DNA of 64,000 bases from Planctomycetota bacterium (lineage in GTDB: Bacteria > Planctomycetota > Planctomycetia > Planctomycetales > Planctomycetaceae): assembly GCA_018242525.1 (NCBI GenBank), contig JAFEBS010000003.1, forward strand, positions 1 through 64,000, given 5' to 3'. A program made the position numbers and the translations under genes. A model generated the notes under the pieces. The model searched no databases. It had not been told where the DNA came from and was given only the letters and a program-made list of their open reading frames with translations. Shown here one piece after another: positions 9,774 through 19,789 of the stretch (position 1 is its first letter; each line of letters starts with the position of its first letter).

Positions 9774-9905
9774 ATCGACTGCAGGCCGCGCGAATGCCAC
9801 TTGCCTTTGCACCGTGTTGGACTAGGTTTGCGGAGTGGTGTTCGATGAAACAGGCGACACGACAGAAGTCAGTCCCGTTCATGTGCCTGACTGTGCTCAC
9901 AGGAT

Positions 9906-11480
9906 GTGTATTCGATTATGACAATGAAATCTCCAGGATCGACGACGGATTCGGGTGGAGCGCCGCTGCGCGACCTGAGCCAGTTGCTGGCCGAGTTTGG
10001 CATCCAGCCAAGTCCATCGACCAGGAATGAATCTGCCTCGGTTGAAGTCCCGGCGCATTCGCCGTCGGAACGCAGTGGTTCCGCACCCTCGAATCCCCCC
10101 GGGATCACTTCCTGGCTTCCGAAACGACACGTGCCGGACGCGGCGCGGGGTGATTCGCAACTGGTCGCCCTGTTTGATCGCGTGGAAGCGCTGCTGGGCG
10201 CTCCGACAGCCTCGTCGGAAGAACCCTGGTTTCCTCGTGTTCCCGAGCGACTGGAGGAAACCGGACTGAGCGCCGGCGATATCGAGCGACTGATCCTCAA
10301 ATTCCTGCTGGCGCGTGGTTCTGCCACCGGTCGCACGGTCGCCCAGCAGACGCGCCTGTCGTTTGGAATTATCGATCCCATCCTGCGGGCGCTGAAGTAC
10401 GATCAGTTGCTCTCATTCGTCGGCACCGCCGAAATGGGGGATTACGAATACGCGATCACAGAGATGGGCCGCGAACGCGCCAGACGGTATGTTGAAGAAT
10501 GCACGTACTTCGGCGCCGCTCCTGTGGGACTGCGCGAGTACCTGAAGGCGATGGAAGTCCAGAGCATCGGTTTGCAGCAGGTGACCGAACGGGATCTGAA
10601 AGAAGCCTTCTCGGACCTGTTGATCGGCCCCGACCTGCTGGACAGCCTGGGTCCTGCCATCAATTCCGGCCGCGGCATGTTCCTGTTCGGCTCCCCCGGG
10701 AATGGCAAAACCAGTATCGCCGAGCGGATCACCAAGTGTTTCGGCAGCACGATCTGGATCCCTCGCGCGTTGGGGATCGATGGCGATTTGATTCGGCTGT
10801 ACGACCCCGGGATTCACGAGGAAGTTCCCATTGAAGCCGGGGAAGGACTGTTCGATCTGACCGGAGTCGACCCACGCTGGATTCGGATCGTCCGCCCCAC
10901 GGTGATCGCTGGTGGCGAATTGACGATGGAGGAACTGGAAGTCTGCCAGAATCAGCAGACCAAGGTCTGCGAAGCCCCTCTGCAGTTGAAGAGCAACTGC
11001 GGAACGCTGGTAATTGATGACTTCGGACGCCAGCGGATGCCCGTCAGCGAACTGTTGAACCGTTGGATCGTACCGCTGGAAAAACGCTACGACTTCCTGA
11101 GCCTGCCCAGCGGGAAGAAGATTCAGGTGCCGTTCGACCAGTTGATCATCTTTTCGACAAACCTGGAACCGCGGGACCTGGTGGATGGGGCCTTCCTGCG
11201 CCGGATTCCGTACAAGATCCAGGTCCCTGATCCCACAGAGGAGGAATTCCGCGAGATCATTCGGCGGCTTTCTCCCCGCATGGGATTTCAACTCGATGAA
11301 AGTGCCGTGGATCACCTGATCCAGAAGCATTACCACGCGGTCCAGCGGCCGTTCCGTTCGTGCCAGCCGCGCGACCTGCTGCAGCAGGTCCGCAACTACT
11401 GCACGTACAAGCAGCAGACCCGACATATGACCCCGGAAGCATTCGACTTCGCGGTCGCCAATTATTTCTCGGTGCTTTAA
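9906..11480 (+). CDS. AAA-type ATPase with N-terminal winged-helix-like region
   Basis: A protein of up to 524 residues. Residues 1-100 are Pro/Ser-rich and probably disordered. A winged-helix-like region at about 115-200 ([27 protein letters not shown]) resembles a small DNA- or protein-binding domain. The ATPase core follows, with Walker [10 protein letters not shown] near 262-270, Walker [10 protein letters not shown] near 367-375, a sensor-like IIFSTNL and an arginine pair (FLRRIPYKI). It resembles uncharacterised ATPases common in planctomycetes. Starts at GTG 9906, ATG 9918 or ATG 9924 are all possible. A short alternative-frame ORF with a lipobox overlaps the 5' end. Confidence 0.75.
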   Translation: MYSIMTMKSPGSTTDSGGAPLRDLSQLLAEFGIQPSPSTRNESASVEVPAHSPSERSGSAPSNPPGITSWLPKRHVPDAARGDSQLVALFDRVEALLGAPTASSEEPWFPRVPERLEETGLSAGDIERLILKFLLARGSATGRTVAQQTRLSFGIIDPILRALKYDQLLSFVGTAEMGDYEYAITEMGRERARRYVEECTYFGAAPVGLREYLKAMEVQSIGLQQVTERDLKEAFSDLLIGPDLLDSLGPAINSGRGMFLFGSPGNGKTSIAERITKCFGSTIWIPRALGIDGDLIRLYDPGIHEEVPIEAGEGLFDLTGVDPRWIRIVRPTVIAGGELTMEELEVCQNQQTKVCEAPLQLKSNCGTLVIDDFGRQRMPVSELLNRWIVPLEKRYDFLSLPSGKKIQVPFDQLIIFSTNLEPRDLVDGAFLRRIPYKIQVPDPTEEEFREIIRRLSPRMGFQLDESAVDHLIQKHYHAVQRPFRSCQPRDLLQQVRNYCTYKQQTRHMTPEAFDFAVANYFSVL

Positions 11481-11520
11481 TGCCACGGCACACCGTCAAG
11501 CGTGGTTTCCCTGAATCGCA

Positions 11521-13332
11521 GTGAGCGTCTACAATCCGCACGTCGGTTGTCGCCTCCACTTTTCAGTTCCAGAATTCCAGATCCACGTCTTGACCTTTGC
11601 TGCGGAGCCGCACTTGGAAAGTCATCCGTTTCGCCTGATCCGGAACATCGGACGCACCAGTGAAATCGTGACCGTGCTGCTGAATCACGGATTCAGCGAC
11701 CTGGTCGATCGTATCGGCCTGCGTTCGGTCTGGTATCGATCACGGCAGATCTTTTCGCGGAAGCCGCACGAGCCAGCCCGGCATGTGAAGATGGTCGAAC
11801 GGATCCGGGTGGCCCTCGAAAGCCTGGGGCCGACCTACATCAAGTTCGGGCAGGTGATGAGCACCCGACCCGACCTGGTCCCACAGGAAATGCTGAAGGA
11901 GTTGAAAAAGCTGCAGGAGCGGGTCCCGCCGTTTCCCTCCAGGGAAGCCGTGGAACGACTGGAAACGGAATTGGGGGCACCTGTTTCCGAATTGTTTGCC
12001 AACTTCGACGAAACTCCGCTGGCGGCAGGCTCCCTGGGCCAGGTGCATCGCGCGGTCCACTTTGACGGCACGCCGCTGGCCGTCAAGATTCGCCGCCCCG
12101 GAGCGGTCCGAAACGTCGAACGCGATCTGGCGCTGATGTACGAAATCGCCGTCCTGATCGATCGGAACATTGCCGAGGCCCGTATTTTTGATCCGGTCGG
12201 ACTGGTCAACCACTTCGCCAGATCGATCCGCCGGGAACTGAACTTTGCCCGTGAAGGCCGTACGATGGACGAGTTCCGCCGGCTGTTCCGGCAGGACGCG
12301 ACGTTGTACGTTCCGACGGTCTACTGGGACCTGACCACCGAAGCCGTGTTGACGATGGAATACATTGATGGCCTCCGCATCGATGAACTCCCTCAACAGG
12401 CGGAATTATTTCGAGTACCAGCAGTTCCCGGTTCAACGACCGACGTCCCGGCGGCCATTCGCATCGATCCTGCACAGGTGGCCGCCAACGGGGCTCGCAT
12501 CTTTATGAAACAGGCCTTTGAATTTGGCGTGTTTCACGGGGATCCGCACCCCGGCAACATCCGGATCAAGCGAGACGGAACCATCTGCCTGCTCGACTAC
12601 GGCATGATCGGCATGCTCGATGAAAAGACGCGTGAGCAATTGATCGATCTGCTGGTGGCGATCAGCCGACAAAACGTCGACGCGGCGGTCAAGCTGGTCC
12701 TGCTGATCGGCGAGGCCTACACGGAAATCGACCGAGTACTGCTGCAGGTTGACATGCGGGATTTCATCGCGAACTACTACGGAATACCGCTGGAGCGGAT
12801 GAATGTGGGGCGGCTGCTGTCAGATTTCGTTGGCATCCTGGCCAACCACGGGATTCGATGCCCCGGCAGCCTGATGCTGCTGATCCGGTCCCTGGTCACG
12901 CTGGAAGGGATCGGACGCGAACTGGATCCCGATTTTAATCTGGCTACGCATCTGCAGCCGTTCGTCGAACGGATGGTTCGACAGCGATTCCAGCCGACAA
13001 AGATTGCCGAGCGGATGCTTGAGGAAGCCCGGAAGATGGTAGAACTGGCCCACGAAATGCCGCTGTACGTGAATCGCACGATGAAGAAAATCAGTGAAAA
13101 CGATTTACGAATTCAGCTGGAACATCGAAACCTGGATCACTTTATCATGGAAATGGAACGATCCAGCAACCGCCTGGTCGTGGGGATGGTCGTTGCGGCC
13201 TTGATCGTGGCATCCGCCTTGATCCTGGCGGGAAAAGTCAGTTCTCCCTGGATCAGCGTGCCGATGTATGTCAGTTCCAGCCTGCTGGCGATCTGGCTGG
13301 TGTTTGGTATCTTCCGCAGCGGCAGACTGTAG
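11521..13332 (+). CDS. ABC1/UbiB family atypical kinase
   Basis: A protein of up to 603 residues belonging to the ABC1/ADCK/UbiB family, which supports quinone metabolism or lipid handling at membranes. Motifs are IKFGQVMSTRPD (KxGQ signature, K108-Q111), a modified Ala-rich loop AAGSLGQVH, the VAIK-type lysine in LAVKIRRPG (K189), HGDPHPGN at 339-346 and LLDYGMIG. Two membrane helices close the C-terminus. GTG 11521 is the longest start; TTG 11590 or 11614 would trim an unconserved leader and there is no ATG before residue 91. A menaquinone late-step cluster exists at 49.5-52.5 kb, consistent with a quinone role but not adjacent. Confidence 0.88.
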   Translation: MSVYNPHVGCRLHFSVPEFQIHVLTFAAEPHLESHPFRLIRNIGRTSEIVTVLLNHGFSDLVDRIGLRSVWYRSRQIFSRKPHEPARHVKMVERIRVALESLGPTYIKFGQVMSTRPDLVPQEMLKELKKLQERVPPFPSREAVERLETELGAPVSELFANFDETPLAAGSLGQVHRAVHFDGTPLAVKIRRPGAVRNVERDLALMYEIAVLIDRNIAEARIFDPVGLVNHFARSIRRELNFAREGRTMDEFRRLFRQDATLYVPTVYWDLTTEAVLTMEYIDGLRIDELPQQAELFRVPAVPGSTTDVPAAIRIDPAQVAANGARIFMKQAFEFGVFHGDPHPGNIRIKRDGTICLLDYGMIGMLDEKTREQLIDLLVAISRQNVDAAVKLVLLIGEAYTEIDRVLLQVDMRDFIANYYGIPLERMNVGRLLSDFVGILANHGIRCPGSLMLLIRSLVTLEGIGRELDPDFNLATHLQPFVERMVRQRFQPTKIAERMLEEARKMVELAHEMPLYVNRTMKKISENDLRIQLEHRNLDHFIMEMERSSNRLVVGMVVAALIVASALILAGKVSSPWISVPMYVSSSLLAIWLVFGIFRSGRL

Positions 13333-13412
13333 AACAGCAACGAGTTGGACAGATCAGTCACGCGGCCGCCCGGTGCCCGGATTTCAAATCAGGAACAAGA
13401 GGAACAGATTTC

Positions 13413-14432
13413 ATGCGGCGGATCGTAGTCACCGGTGGTTGCGGCTTCATTGGATCCAACTTCATTCGTCTGGAGTTGGAGTTGGATCCCGAATTGTCGA
13501 TCGTGAATATCGACAAACTGACCTATGCCGGAAACCTGGCGAATCTGGCGGACCTGCAGGGAAACGCCCGTTATCAGTTTGCGCGGGGTGATATCTGCGA
13601 CAAGGACTTCGTCACGTCAGTCCTGCGGAGTGGCGACATCGACGCGGTTGTCAATTTTGCCGCAGAAAGTCATGTCGATCGCAGCATCCTGGATTCCTCG
13701 CCGTTCGTGCAGACAAACATCATTGGCACCCAGACACTGCTGGATTGCTGCCGTCTGCACAAGATCGGCCGCTACGTTCAGGTCTCAACCGACGAAGTCT
13801 ATGGAAGCCTGGGCGATGATGGAAAGTTTACGGAAGAGACTCCCCTGGCACCGAACAGCCCGTATTCGGCGTCCAAAGCGTCGGCCGACTTGCTGGTGCG
13901 CGCTTACGTGCATACGTTCGATTTCCCGGCGGTCATTACCCGCTGCTCCAACAACTATGGCCCTTATCAGTTCCCTGAAAAGCTGATTCCGTTGTTCATC
14001 TCGAACGCCCTCAAGGATCAGTCACTGCCGGTCTATGGAACGGGGCTCAACATTCGAGACTGGATCCATGTGCTGGACCATTGCCGGGGAATCGACGCCG
14101 CACTGCGCCGGGGTCGCGTGGGCGAGGTTTACAATTTTGGCGGGAACTCGGAACTGACCAACCTGGATCTGACTTACGCCTTGCTGGATGCACTGGGCAA
14201 GCCGCGCACATTGATCCGGTATGTGGCCGATCGGCCCGGACACGACCATCGCTATGCGATTGATGCCACCAAGGCTCGACGCGAACTTGGCTGGGAGCCC
14301 CAGGCTGTTTTCGCGGCAGGACTGCGACAGACGATCGACTGGTACCTCGCCAATCCGGACTGGATCGCCAACATCAAGTCCGGCGAATACCGCTCGTACT
14401 ACGAACAGCAATACGGCAACCGGCTGACCTGA
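13413..14432 (+). CDS. rfbB: dTDP-glucose 4,6-dehydratase
   Basis: A 339-residue extended short-chain dehydrogenase. The NAD-binding GGCGFIGSNF lies at residues 8-17. Other features are STDEVYGSL with the catalytic Thr-Asp-Glu, the YxxxK pair Y151/K155 (SPYSASKAS), and a C-terminal ADRPGHDHRYAID block typical of RmlB. It converts dTDP-glucose to dTDP-4-keto-6-deoxyglucose, a precursor for rhamnose and other deoxysugars of surface polysaccharides. None of the other rhamnose-pathway genes (rfbA, rfbC, rfbD) is adjacent. Confidence 0.93.
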   Translation: MRRIVVTGGCGFIGSNFIRLELELDPELSIVNIDKLTYAGNLANLADLQGNARYQFARGDICDKDFVTSVLRSGDIDAVVNFAAESHVDRSILDSSPFVQTNIIGTQTLLDCCRLHKIGRYVQVSTDEVYGSLGDDGKFTEETPLAPNSPYSASKASADLLVRAYVHTFDFPAVITRCSNNYGPYQFPEKLIPLFISNALKDQSLPVYGTGLNIRDWIHVLDHCRGIDAALRRGRVGEVYNFGGNSELTNLDLTYALLDALGKPRTLIRYVADRPGHDHRYAIDATKARRELGWEPQAVFAAGLRQTIDWYLANPDWIANIKSGEYRSYYEQQYGNRLT

Positions 14433-14503
14433 TGGGATCGCGGAGCTCGATGACCGGTACTGATTTGTTTTGATCCAGGATTCCCGAATTGCATGGAACT
14501 CCG

Positions 14504-15796
14504 ATGCCGAAGAACACCGACCTGACTCATCCTCGCGACGAGATCATGCAGACCATGGAACGGATTTACCGTTACCGCATGACAACCACGTCAGGCGGCA
14601 ATCTTTCGATCCGTGAAGCCGACGGCGACACCTGGATCTCGCCCGCCCGGATCGACAAGGGAAATCTCACCCGCAATGACATCGTCTGCGTCCATGCGGA
14701 CGGTTCCGTCAACGGAACCCATCGCCCATCGTCCGAGTTTCCCTTTCACCGGGCGATCTATGCCTGTCGTCCCGACCTGCGCGGCATCGTCCATGCCCAT
14801 CCGGTGGCACTGGTCGCCTTCAGCATCTGTCGCGCGCTGCCAAACACCCGGTTGTTCCATCAGGCGCACTCCGTCTGCGGCGAAACCGGATTCGCGCCGT
14901 ATGCGCTGCCGGGAAGTGAGCGACTGGCTGACCATATTGCCACGGCGTTTGCCAGCGGACTGAATTGCGTGATCCTGGAAAACCACGGCGTCGTCGTGGG
15001 AGGTGACTCCCTGTCTCACGCGTATCAGCGATTCGAAGCCCTGGAATTCGCGGCGAAGACGATCATCAAGGCGCGGCTGCTGGGCGATGTCCGCTACCTG
15101 ACCGATACGCAACTGGCACTTGCTGAACGTCGCAGCGTGAACCTGACCGCCAGCGAAGCACCATCAGCGTCCAGTACAGAGCGAGAGCTGCGCCGGCAAT
15201 TGTGCGAGTTTGTCCGTCGCGGCTGTCGACAGCGTCTGCTGATCAGCACCGAAGGAAGTTTTTCCGCCCGCCTGGATGAAGATTCGTTTCTGATCACTCC
15301 CTCGCAACAGGATCGTTTCACTCTGGATGTGAATGATCTGGTCCTGGTTCGCGGCGACACATGCTCGGGTGACAGTCGGCCGAGTCGGGCGACACTGGCA
15401 CACCGGGAAATCTACCGCCGTCATCCCGATATCAAGGCGGTGGTATTTGCTCATCCAGTCAATGCCACTGCCTTCAGTGTGACAAACGCCACTCTGGACG
15501 CCCGCACTATTCCCGAAAGTTATATCTTCCTGCGTGACGTCGCGCGTGTTCCGTATGGCATTCAATATCAACCAGACGGTCCGATCGCGGAATACCTTTC
15601 CGCCCGTTCTCCGGCGGCACTGCTGGAAAACGACGGCGTTGTGGTCGTTGGGACAAGCATTCTCGATGCGTTCGATCGACTGGAAGTCCTGGAAACCACC
15701 TCGGAAGCAATCATCAACAGCCGCCTGGTGGGTGACATCACCCCCATGACCGGTGACGTCATCGATGAACTGAAGGCCGCATTTCTGAAAGAGTGA
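14504..15796 (+). CDS. Tandem class II aldolase/adducin-domain protein
   Basis: A 430-residue protein with two class II aldolase domains in tandem. The first (about 10-205) keeps the catalytic Glu in SSEFP (E78), the HAHP metal pair (H97, H99) and the distal His in LENHGVVV (H161). In the second (about 225-425) the matching places read RATLAHRE (Glu lost), FAHP (one His lost) and LENDGVVV (His replaced by Asp), so it is probably non-catalytic. The family includes fuculose- and ribulose-phosphate aldolases/epimerases; substrate unknown. A TTG-initiated extension from 14489 is possible, but ATG 14504 is more likely. It converges with the phage portal gene. Confidence 0.85.
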   Translation: MPKNTDLTHPRDEIMQTMERIYRYRMTTTSGGNLSIREADGDTWISPARIDKGNLTRNDIVCVHADGSVNGTHRPSSEFPFHRAIYACRPDLRGIVHAHPVALVAFSICRALPNTRLFHQAHSVCGETGFAPYALPGSERLADHIATAFASGLNCVILENHGVVVGGDSLSHAYQRFEALEFAAKTIIKARLLGDVRYLTDTQLALAERRSVNLTASEAPSASSTERELRRQLCEFVRRGCRQRLLISTEGSFSARLDEDSFLITPSQQDRFTLDVNDLVLVRGDTCSGDSRPSRATLAHREIYRRHPDIKAVVFAHPVNATAFSVTNATLDARTIPESYIFLRDVARVPYGIQYQPDGPIAEYLSARSPAALLENDGVVVVGTSILDAFDRLEVLETTSEAIINSRLVGDITPMTGDVIDELKAAFLKE

Positions 15797-15809
15797 ATGC
15801 CCCCCTGAT

Positions 15810-17339
15810 TCACATGGGCACGACCGCTGATCTCTGTGGGTTCTGTACGACATCCGCCCGGCTGGCGGTGGGGTGGACCGCCGCATCTTGCGACCGTGAA
15901 GGGAACGTGTCAAGCACCGCATCATCGTGACCAGGAACGGCCGCTCCAACCAATCCATACAGGTCTGACAGGCGGAATTTTACTCCACGATCAATCAGTT
16001 TGGTCCAGGCTTCCAACTTCTGTGCCGCGTCCGGTTCATCCGTTTCGATGACAAATCGAGGGCGGAATCCGGGAGCGGCCCAATTCCCCTTCTGAATGTT
16101 GATCTGGATGATCGAATCCAGCAAGTCGCTGGTCATCGTTTCCTCCAGCGCGGTGGCATCGCTCTTCAGGATCTGCAACAGAGTCTGTGAATGCAGGCTG
16201 GCAACGCCAGAACCCAGGCCGGTCGCCTCCGACTCGGACGACAGAATCTGACCGAGGATGTACCGTTTGATGCGATGCCCGAAGAACTCGGTCAACAGCG
16301 CATGCAACGTTTCGACACCTTGAAATCCTGGTGCGATCACTTCGACCCCGTACTGACCACCATCGGCCGGCGGCACCGGGACCAGGAGAATGTGCTCCTG
16401 ACCGCTGTTGTAAGATTCCGCAGCGGCACGCGTTTCGTCGTGGGCCTGGGTGTTCCCCTGGGGATACTTCCACACCTGGATTCCCCCGGCCATCCGCTCC
16501 ATGTACTCCATCAGGAACGACAGGGTCTCCTGCTTCTGCACCCATTCCCAATAGATAACCGACCGGATTCCGACGCCGTAGATCGAACCGGCACGCGCGC
16601 CATCTTCGTAGGCTGCGTCCTCAATTTGATGCTTGTGAACCAATAGTAACCGGCGTTCGGCGGGTGACAGGAAATATCCCATGCCAAAGTCCGTCGGCTC
16701 CACCCTCCAGCGACCGCCCACGACGTCGCCGGACTTGTATAGACTCCCGACCCGAATCCCCAGTTGTCCCTCATAGGCACCGGGAACCGCCGACGGACCC
16801 GGACGGTGCTGCCGAAAAACGAGCTTGTCGCCATTCAGTGGCTGCCAGCCCCAGTCGTCCTGATGCCGGGGAGTGGGCATGCAGACGCTGCGACCCGCTA
16901 CGATCTGGGTTCCCCACCGATGCTGAATGCCGTACTTGCCGTACCAGATCGCATGCTGACAGTTCCGGCGATACTCCGTGAAATGGCTGATTCGTCGACA
17001 GATTTGTTCCAGCAAATCACAGAAGTCGCGTTGCGACGCTGACGAGTCCGCTTCCGGTTCAATATGCCAGTTCAGCATGGCCACCGAACGCTGCCGCGTG
17101 TCCAGGCATTCACGAATTCCAATGTCGCTGCGCATGAAGCGCGAGTTGTCGCGTGAGTTGATCAACGCTTCGTCCGAGTCGCGGTAGACCGACGCCAGGG
17201 ACGTAAACCGATTCAGAAACGTATCCGCATGTCGCACTGGATACGGAACGTCTGCCCCTGTTTTCCAGTCGACGCGACCATCGGCCATGCGCCTGCCGAG
17301 CGTAACACCAGGAATCAGATTTGGCTGGCGAGTTTCCAT
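15810..17339 (-). CDS. Phage portal-like protein (DUF935, Mu gp29-like)
   Basis: A 509-residue protein resembling DUF935, the portal family of Mu-like phages, close to the usual length of about 510. The recognisable segment is SDEALINSRDNSRFMRSDIGIRECL followed by LNWHIEPE near residues 55-95, and a mid-protein region RSVIYWEWVQKQETLSFLMEYMERM typical of portal stems. Portals form the ring through which DNA enters the capsid. ATG at 17337-17339 has GGGAGC seven bases upstream and is preferred over the ATG ending at 17378. The terminase gene lies 215 bases upstream on the same strand. No capsid, protease or tail genes follow. Confidence 0.75.
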   Translation of the reverse strand: METRQPNLIPGVTLGRRMADGRVDWKTGADVPYPVRHADTFLNRFTSLASVYRDSDEALINSRDNSRFMRSDIGIRECLDTRQRSVAMLNWHIEPEADSSASQRDFCDLLEQICRRISHFTEYRRNCQHAIWYGKYGIQHRWGTQIVAGRSVCMPTPRHQDDWGWQPLNGDKLVFRQHRPGPSAVPGAYEGQLGIRVGSLYKSGDVVGGRWRVEPTDFGMGYFLSPAERRLLLVHKHQIEDAAYEDGARAGSIYGVGIRSVIYWEWVQKQETLSFLMEYMERMAGGIQVWKYPQGNTQAHDETRAAAESYNSGQEHILLVPVPPADGGQYGVEVIAPGFQGVETLHALLTEFFGHRIKRYILGQILSSESEATGLGSGVASLHSQTLLQILKSDATALEETMTSDLLDSIIQINIQKGNWAAPGFRPRFVIETDEPDAAQKLEAWTKLIDRGVKFRLSDLYGLVGAAVPGHDDAVLDTFPSRSQDAAVHPTASRADVVQNPQRSAVVPM

Positions 17340-17554
17340 TGAGAGCTCCCACGAAGCAGGAATGAAAACAGGCTGCAATCCGTCACACGCGGACTGCAGC
17401 CTGAGTGGTTCTCTGGGCGAATTGAACTTGAATTGTGAAAACGGTCAGCGTCGGGGACACGCCGTCTGCTGTCGGGCGGAAAGTCTACAGATCTGTCATA
17501 CGACATCCCAGAGGAATCCTCACAGGATTCGAAAAGTTCCCATAAAAACTTCGC

Positions 17555-19045
17555 CTACCGCCGGCCCGACAACCGGTCGCTTTGAACGAGAACCCCATGT
17601 CGGGCCGGGGTGTGCTGACGACGCAGCGTGGACGGTGTCAGTCCCGACTGTTTCGCTTCCGAGAACAGGCCATAACGCAGGGCATCCACAGCATGGTCGT
17701 CGGCCTTCAAGACAGCATCGGGGGCGTCGCGTGGATTGACGCCGGACTTGTCACTCCGCAGGCGTCGATAGGTCCGCATTTGCCGCATCAGGTTCGGGCA
17801 CTTTTCCCGCAGGATGAACAACCGCGGGCGCGGCCGACCGTCTTCGAGAGCCAATGCCGGATCGGGCTTCAACAGCCACTTGATGTACTGGATCCCTTCC
17901 TCCACGGAATTCGCGGCCTGCTGACAATCAAAGCTGTCGTATCCCGGTGCGTGACTCTTGAACGTGCTGGCGATCCGGAGACAATTCGAGTTGGAGGGGT
18001 CTGCCCAGGTGGCTCCATAAAACGAACTTCCTCGCGGCCACGGATGCCGATCACTCACCGCTCGCAAATGGTCGATGACGCTGAACAGCGTTTGATTGGA
18101 ATAGTATTCATCGTACACAAACCACTGCCCGACGCCGTTGCGACAGGCATACAGGCAGCAAAAGGCATTGTCGACTCCGAATCCCCAGTCAATCATCCGG
18201 CGGTGATGACAGCCCGGTTCGGCAACCCACCCTGATGGCAGACAGTGAATTGCCGGATCAAACTCGGGGTAGATCGCCCCTTCAAATCCCCCCCACAAAC
18301 CACGCATGCGGACTCCGCGCATGGCATCGGGAATCATGCCAAAGAATTGATCGAACCATTGCTGTGAGACATGTCCTGCTTCGACGGCACATTCCGTATT
18401 CGCCCGATAGATCGCCCACCCCTCGGGCAGGCAGTTGTCTTCTTCCATCTCCTGCAGGCGAAAGGAAAGGGCCGGGTCGACCGGTGTGAATTCGGCGAGT
18501 TTGTTTCCCACAAACGAATACTCACGGCAGCCACGCAGGACTTCTTCCAGGATTTCCCACGGAAACTGTTCCACGAACAGAAACCCGCCAATCGATTCCC
18601 CCTGCATGCGCGAGCGTCCCTGATCATAAGACTTGAACACCAGTTGCCAGTTGCGACCCGGTGACTGCGGCCAGGATTTCAAGGGAACCGAAAACGGCCA
18701 GTTGTTACCCGGCTTGTACCAGCGGATCCGTTCCCATTCGACTTCTTGAGGTGGCAGGTGCCCCAACTGATCCAACTTTTCCTTCCAGCAGACGTTCATG
18801 GTCTGCTCGTAACTTTCCGCGATGATCCAGAAGGGAGTATCGCGGCGCGGGGGAGGTGTCGTGAGCAGAAAATCAACCACCTTGCGCAGGGCCACGGTCG
18901 AGGTTCCGGAACCGTTGCCACCCAGCAGAAACGTGACTCCGGGGTGCTGCGAATGCAGAAACGCCGTCTGCTCGTCATCTCGATCCGGTTGATCAGGGCG
19001 TGGACGAAACGTGTAGAAGGCGAAACGCAGTGGATCCAGTGGCAT
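17555..19045 (-). CDS. Large terminase-like protein with altered ATPase motifs
   Basis: A 496-residue protein with the two-domain plan of phage large terminases. The P-loop reads GGNGSGTST (residues 42-50), with Thr48 where the invariant Walker A lysine belongs. The Walker B region reads GGFLFVEQFP rather than the usual LDE, so the Asp is lost and Glu retained. The nuclease domain looks intact: D286 in MIDWGFG, D312/E313 in VYDEYY, and KADDHAVDALRYGL (D449, D450, D454). The protein therefore probably cannot drive packaging but could still cleave DNA. It is followed by the portal gene only; upstream are about 740 non-coding bases. Confidence 0.75.
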   Translation of the reverse strand: MPLDPLRFAFYTFRPRPDQPDRDDEQTAFLHSQHPGVTFLLGGNGSGTSTVALRKVVDFLLTTPPPRRDTPFWIIAESYEQTMNVCWKEKLDQLGHLPPQEVEWERIRWYKPGNNWPFSVPLKSWPQSPGRNWQLVFKSYDQGRSRMQGESIGGFLFVEQFPWEILEEVLRGCREYSFVGNKLAEFTPVDPALSFRLQEMEEDNCLPEGWAIYRANTECAVEAGHVSQQWFDQFFGMIPDAMRGVRMRGLWGGFEGAIYPEFDPAIHCLPSGWVAEPGCHHRRMIDWGFGVDNAFCCLYACRNGVGQWFVYDEYYSNQTLFSVIDHLRAVSDRHPWPRGSSFYGATWADPSNSNCLRIASTFKSHAPGYDSFDCQQAANSVEEGIQYIKWLLKPDPALALEDGRPRPRLFILREKCPNLMRQMRTYRRLRSDKSGVNPRDAPDAVLKADDHAVDALRYGLFSEAKQSGLTPSTLRRQHTPARHGVLVQSDRLSGRR

Positions 19046-19789
19046 GGCGCGATCTCTCCGTGATCACGATGGAAGTCCAGCCTGCGGTGTACCGGGAATG
19101 ACTTGCGAAGGTCAACGTGAGTCCGGTGAAGCTGCCCCAAAAAGTCGAAGATTTTCCGTGGAGGGAAACGCGAACCAGAGAGGGGAATGTCATCGCATTC
19201 TGCGACGCAAAAATGGCGTGCGGGGGAGCTTGCGCTCCCCCGCACAACCGAGACAGGGCCCCCGCCGGAACTGCGGGCCAACGCACCGACGGCGCAATCC
19301 TGTCACTTTCCATCAAAACGATTGCCCTCGATTCGAGAGCATCGACTGATCAATCTCACCCATTGCAGCATTGTAAACATGCACGAGCCGCAATAACAAC
19401 TGTCTCCGAATTACTCAGTTTGCGTGATCGAATGATTCCGTCGCTGGACGTTCGTCGTCGGCCCGTTTCCGGGCGTTGTGGCCGGGTCTCTACCGGTCGT
19501 CGTGGCATTTATCTTCGACTCATTGTGGCAACTTCGATGTGACTTTTTCAGCGTGACGACAACTTTTGCGTACCCAAACTCGCGTTGATCCCGCAGTTTG
19601 CCAGTAGCCCGGGAAATCGGGCAGAATCAAATCATTGAACAGTGTTGCGTTGCTCGCAGCTTACGATGACTTTAGAATTCCGCCACGCTCGGGGCTCGCT
19701 CGGGGCTGCCGGGGTTTCGAAACGGACACAGAGTCATCGCTCTGAATCGTCCAGGTGGGTTTCCGAAACATCGATCACGGAGTGGTAGC
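19046..19789. other. Gene-free region between terminase and pyrophosphatase genes
   Basis: About 740 bases separate the divergently oriented terminase and hppA genes. Several short frames exist, but none has a plausible start context or protein-like composition. The stretch contains a perfect 12-bp hairpin at 19218-19245 and somewhat AT-rich sequence from 19360 to 19700, which probably carries the hppA promoter. I found no convincing attachment-site repeat flanking the phage pair. Confidence 0.5.
19218..19245. repeat. Perfect 12-bp GC-rich hairpin
   Basis: GTGCGGGGGAGC (19218-19229) and GCTCCCCCGCAC (19234-19245) are perfect reverse complements around a TTGC loop. No T-run follows on either strand, so a standard intrinsic terminator is unlikely. 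It may be a dispersed genomic hairpin or a regulatory structure upstream of the terminase gene. Confidence 0.75.

Noticed and set aside
15810..19045. A complete prophage
   Set aside because: Only two phage-type genes exist; no integrase, capsid, tail, lysis or attachment-site repeat was found.
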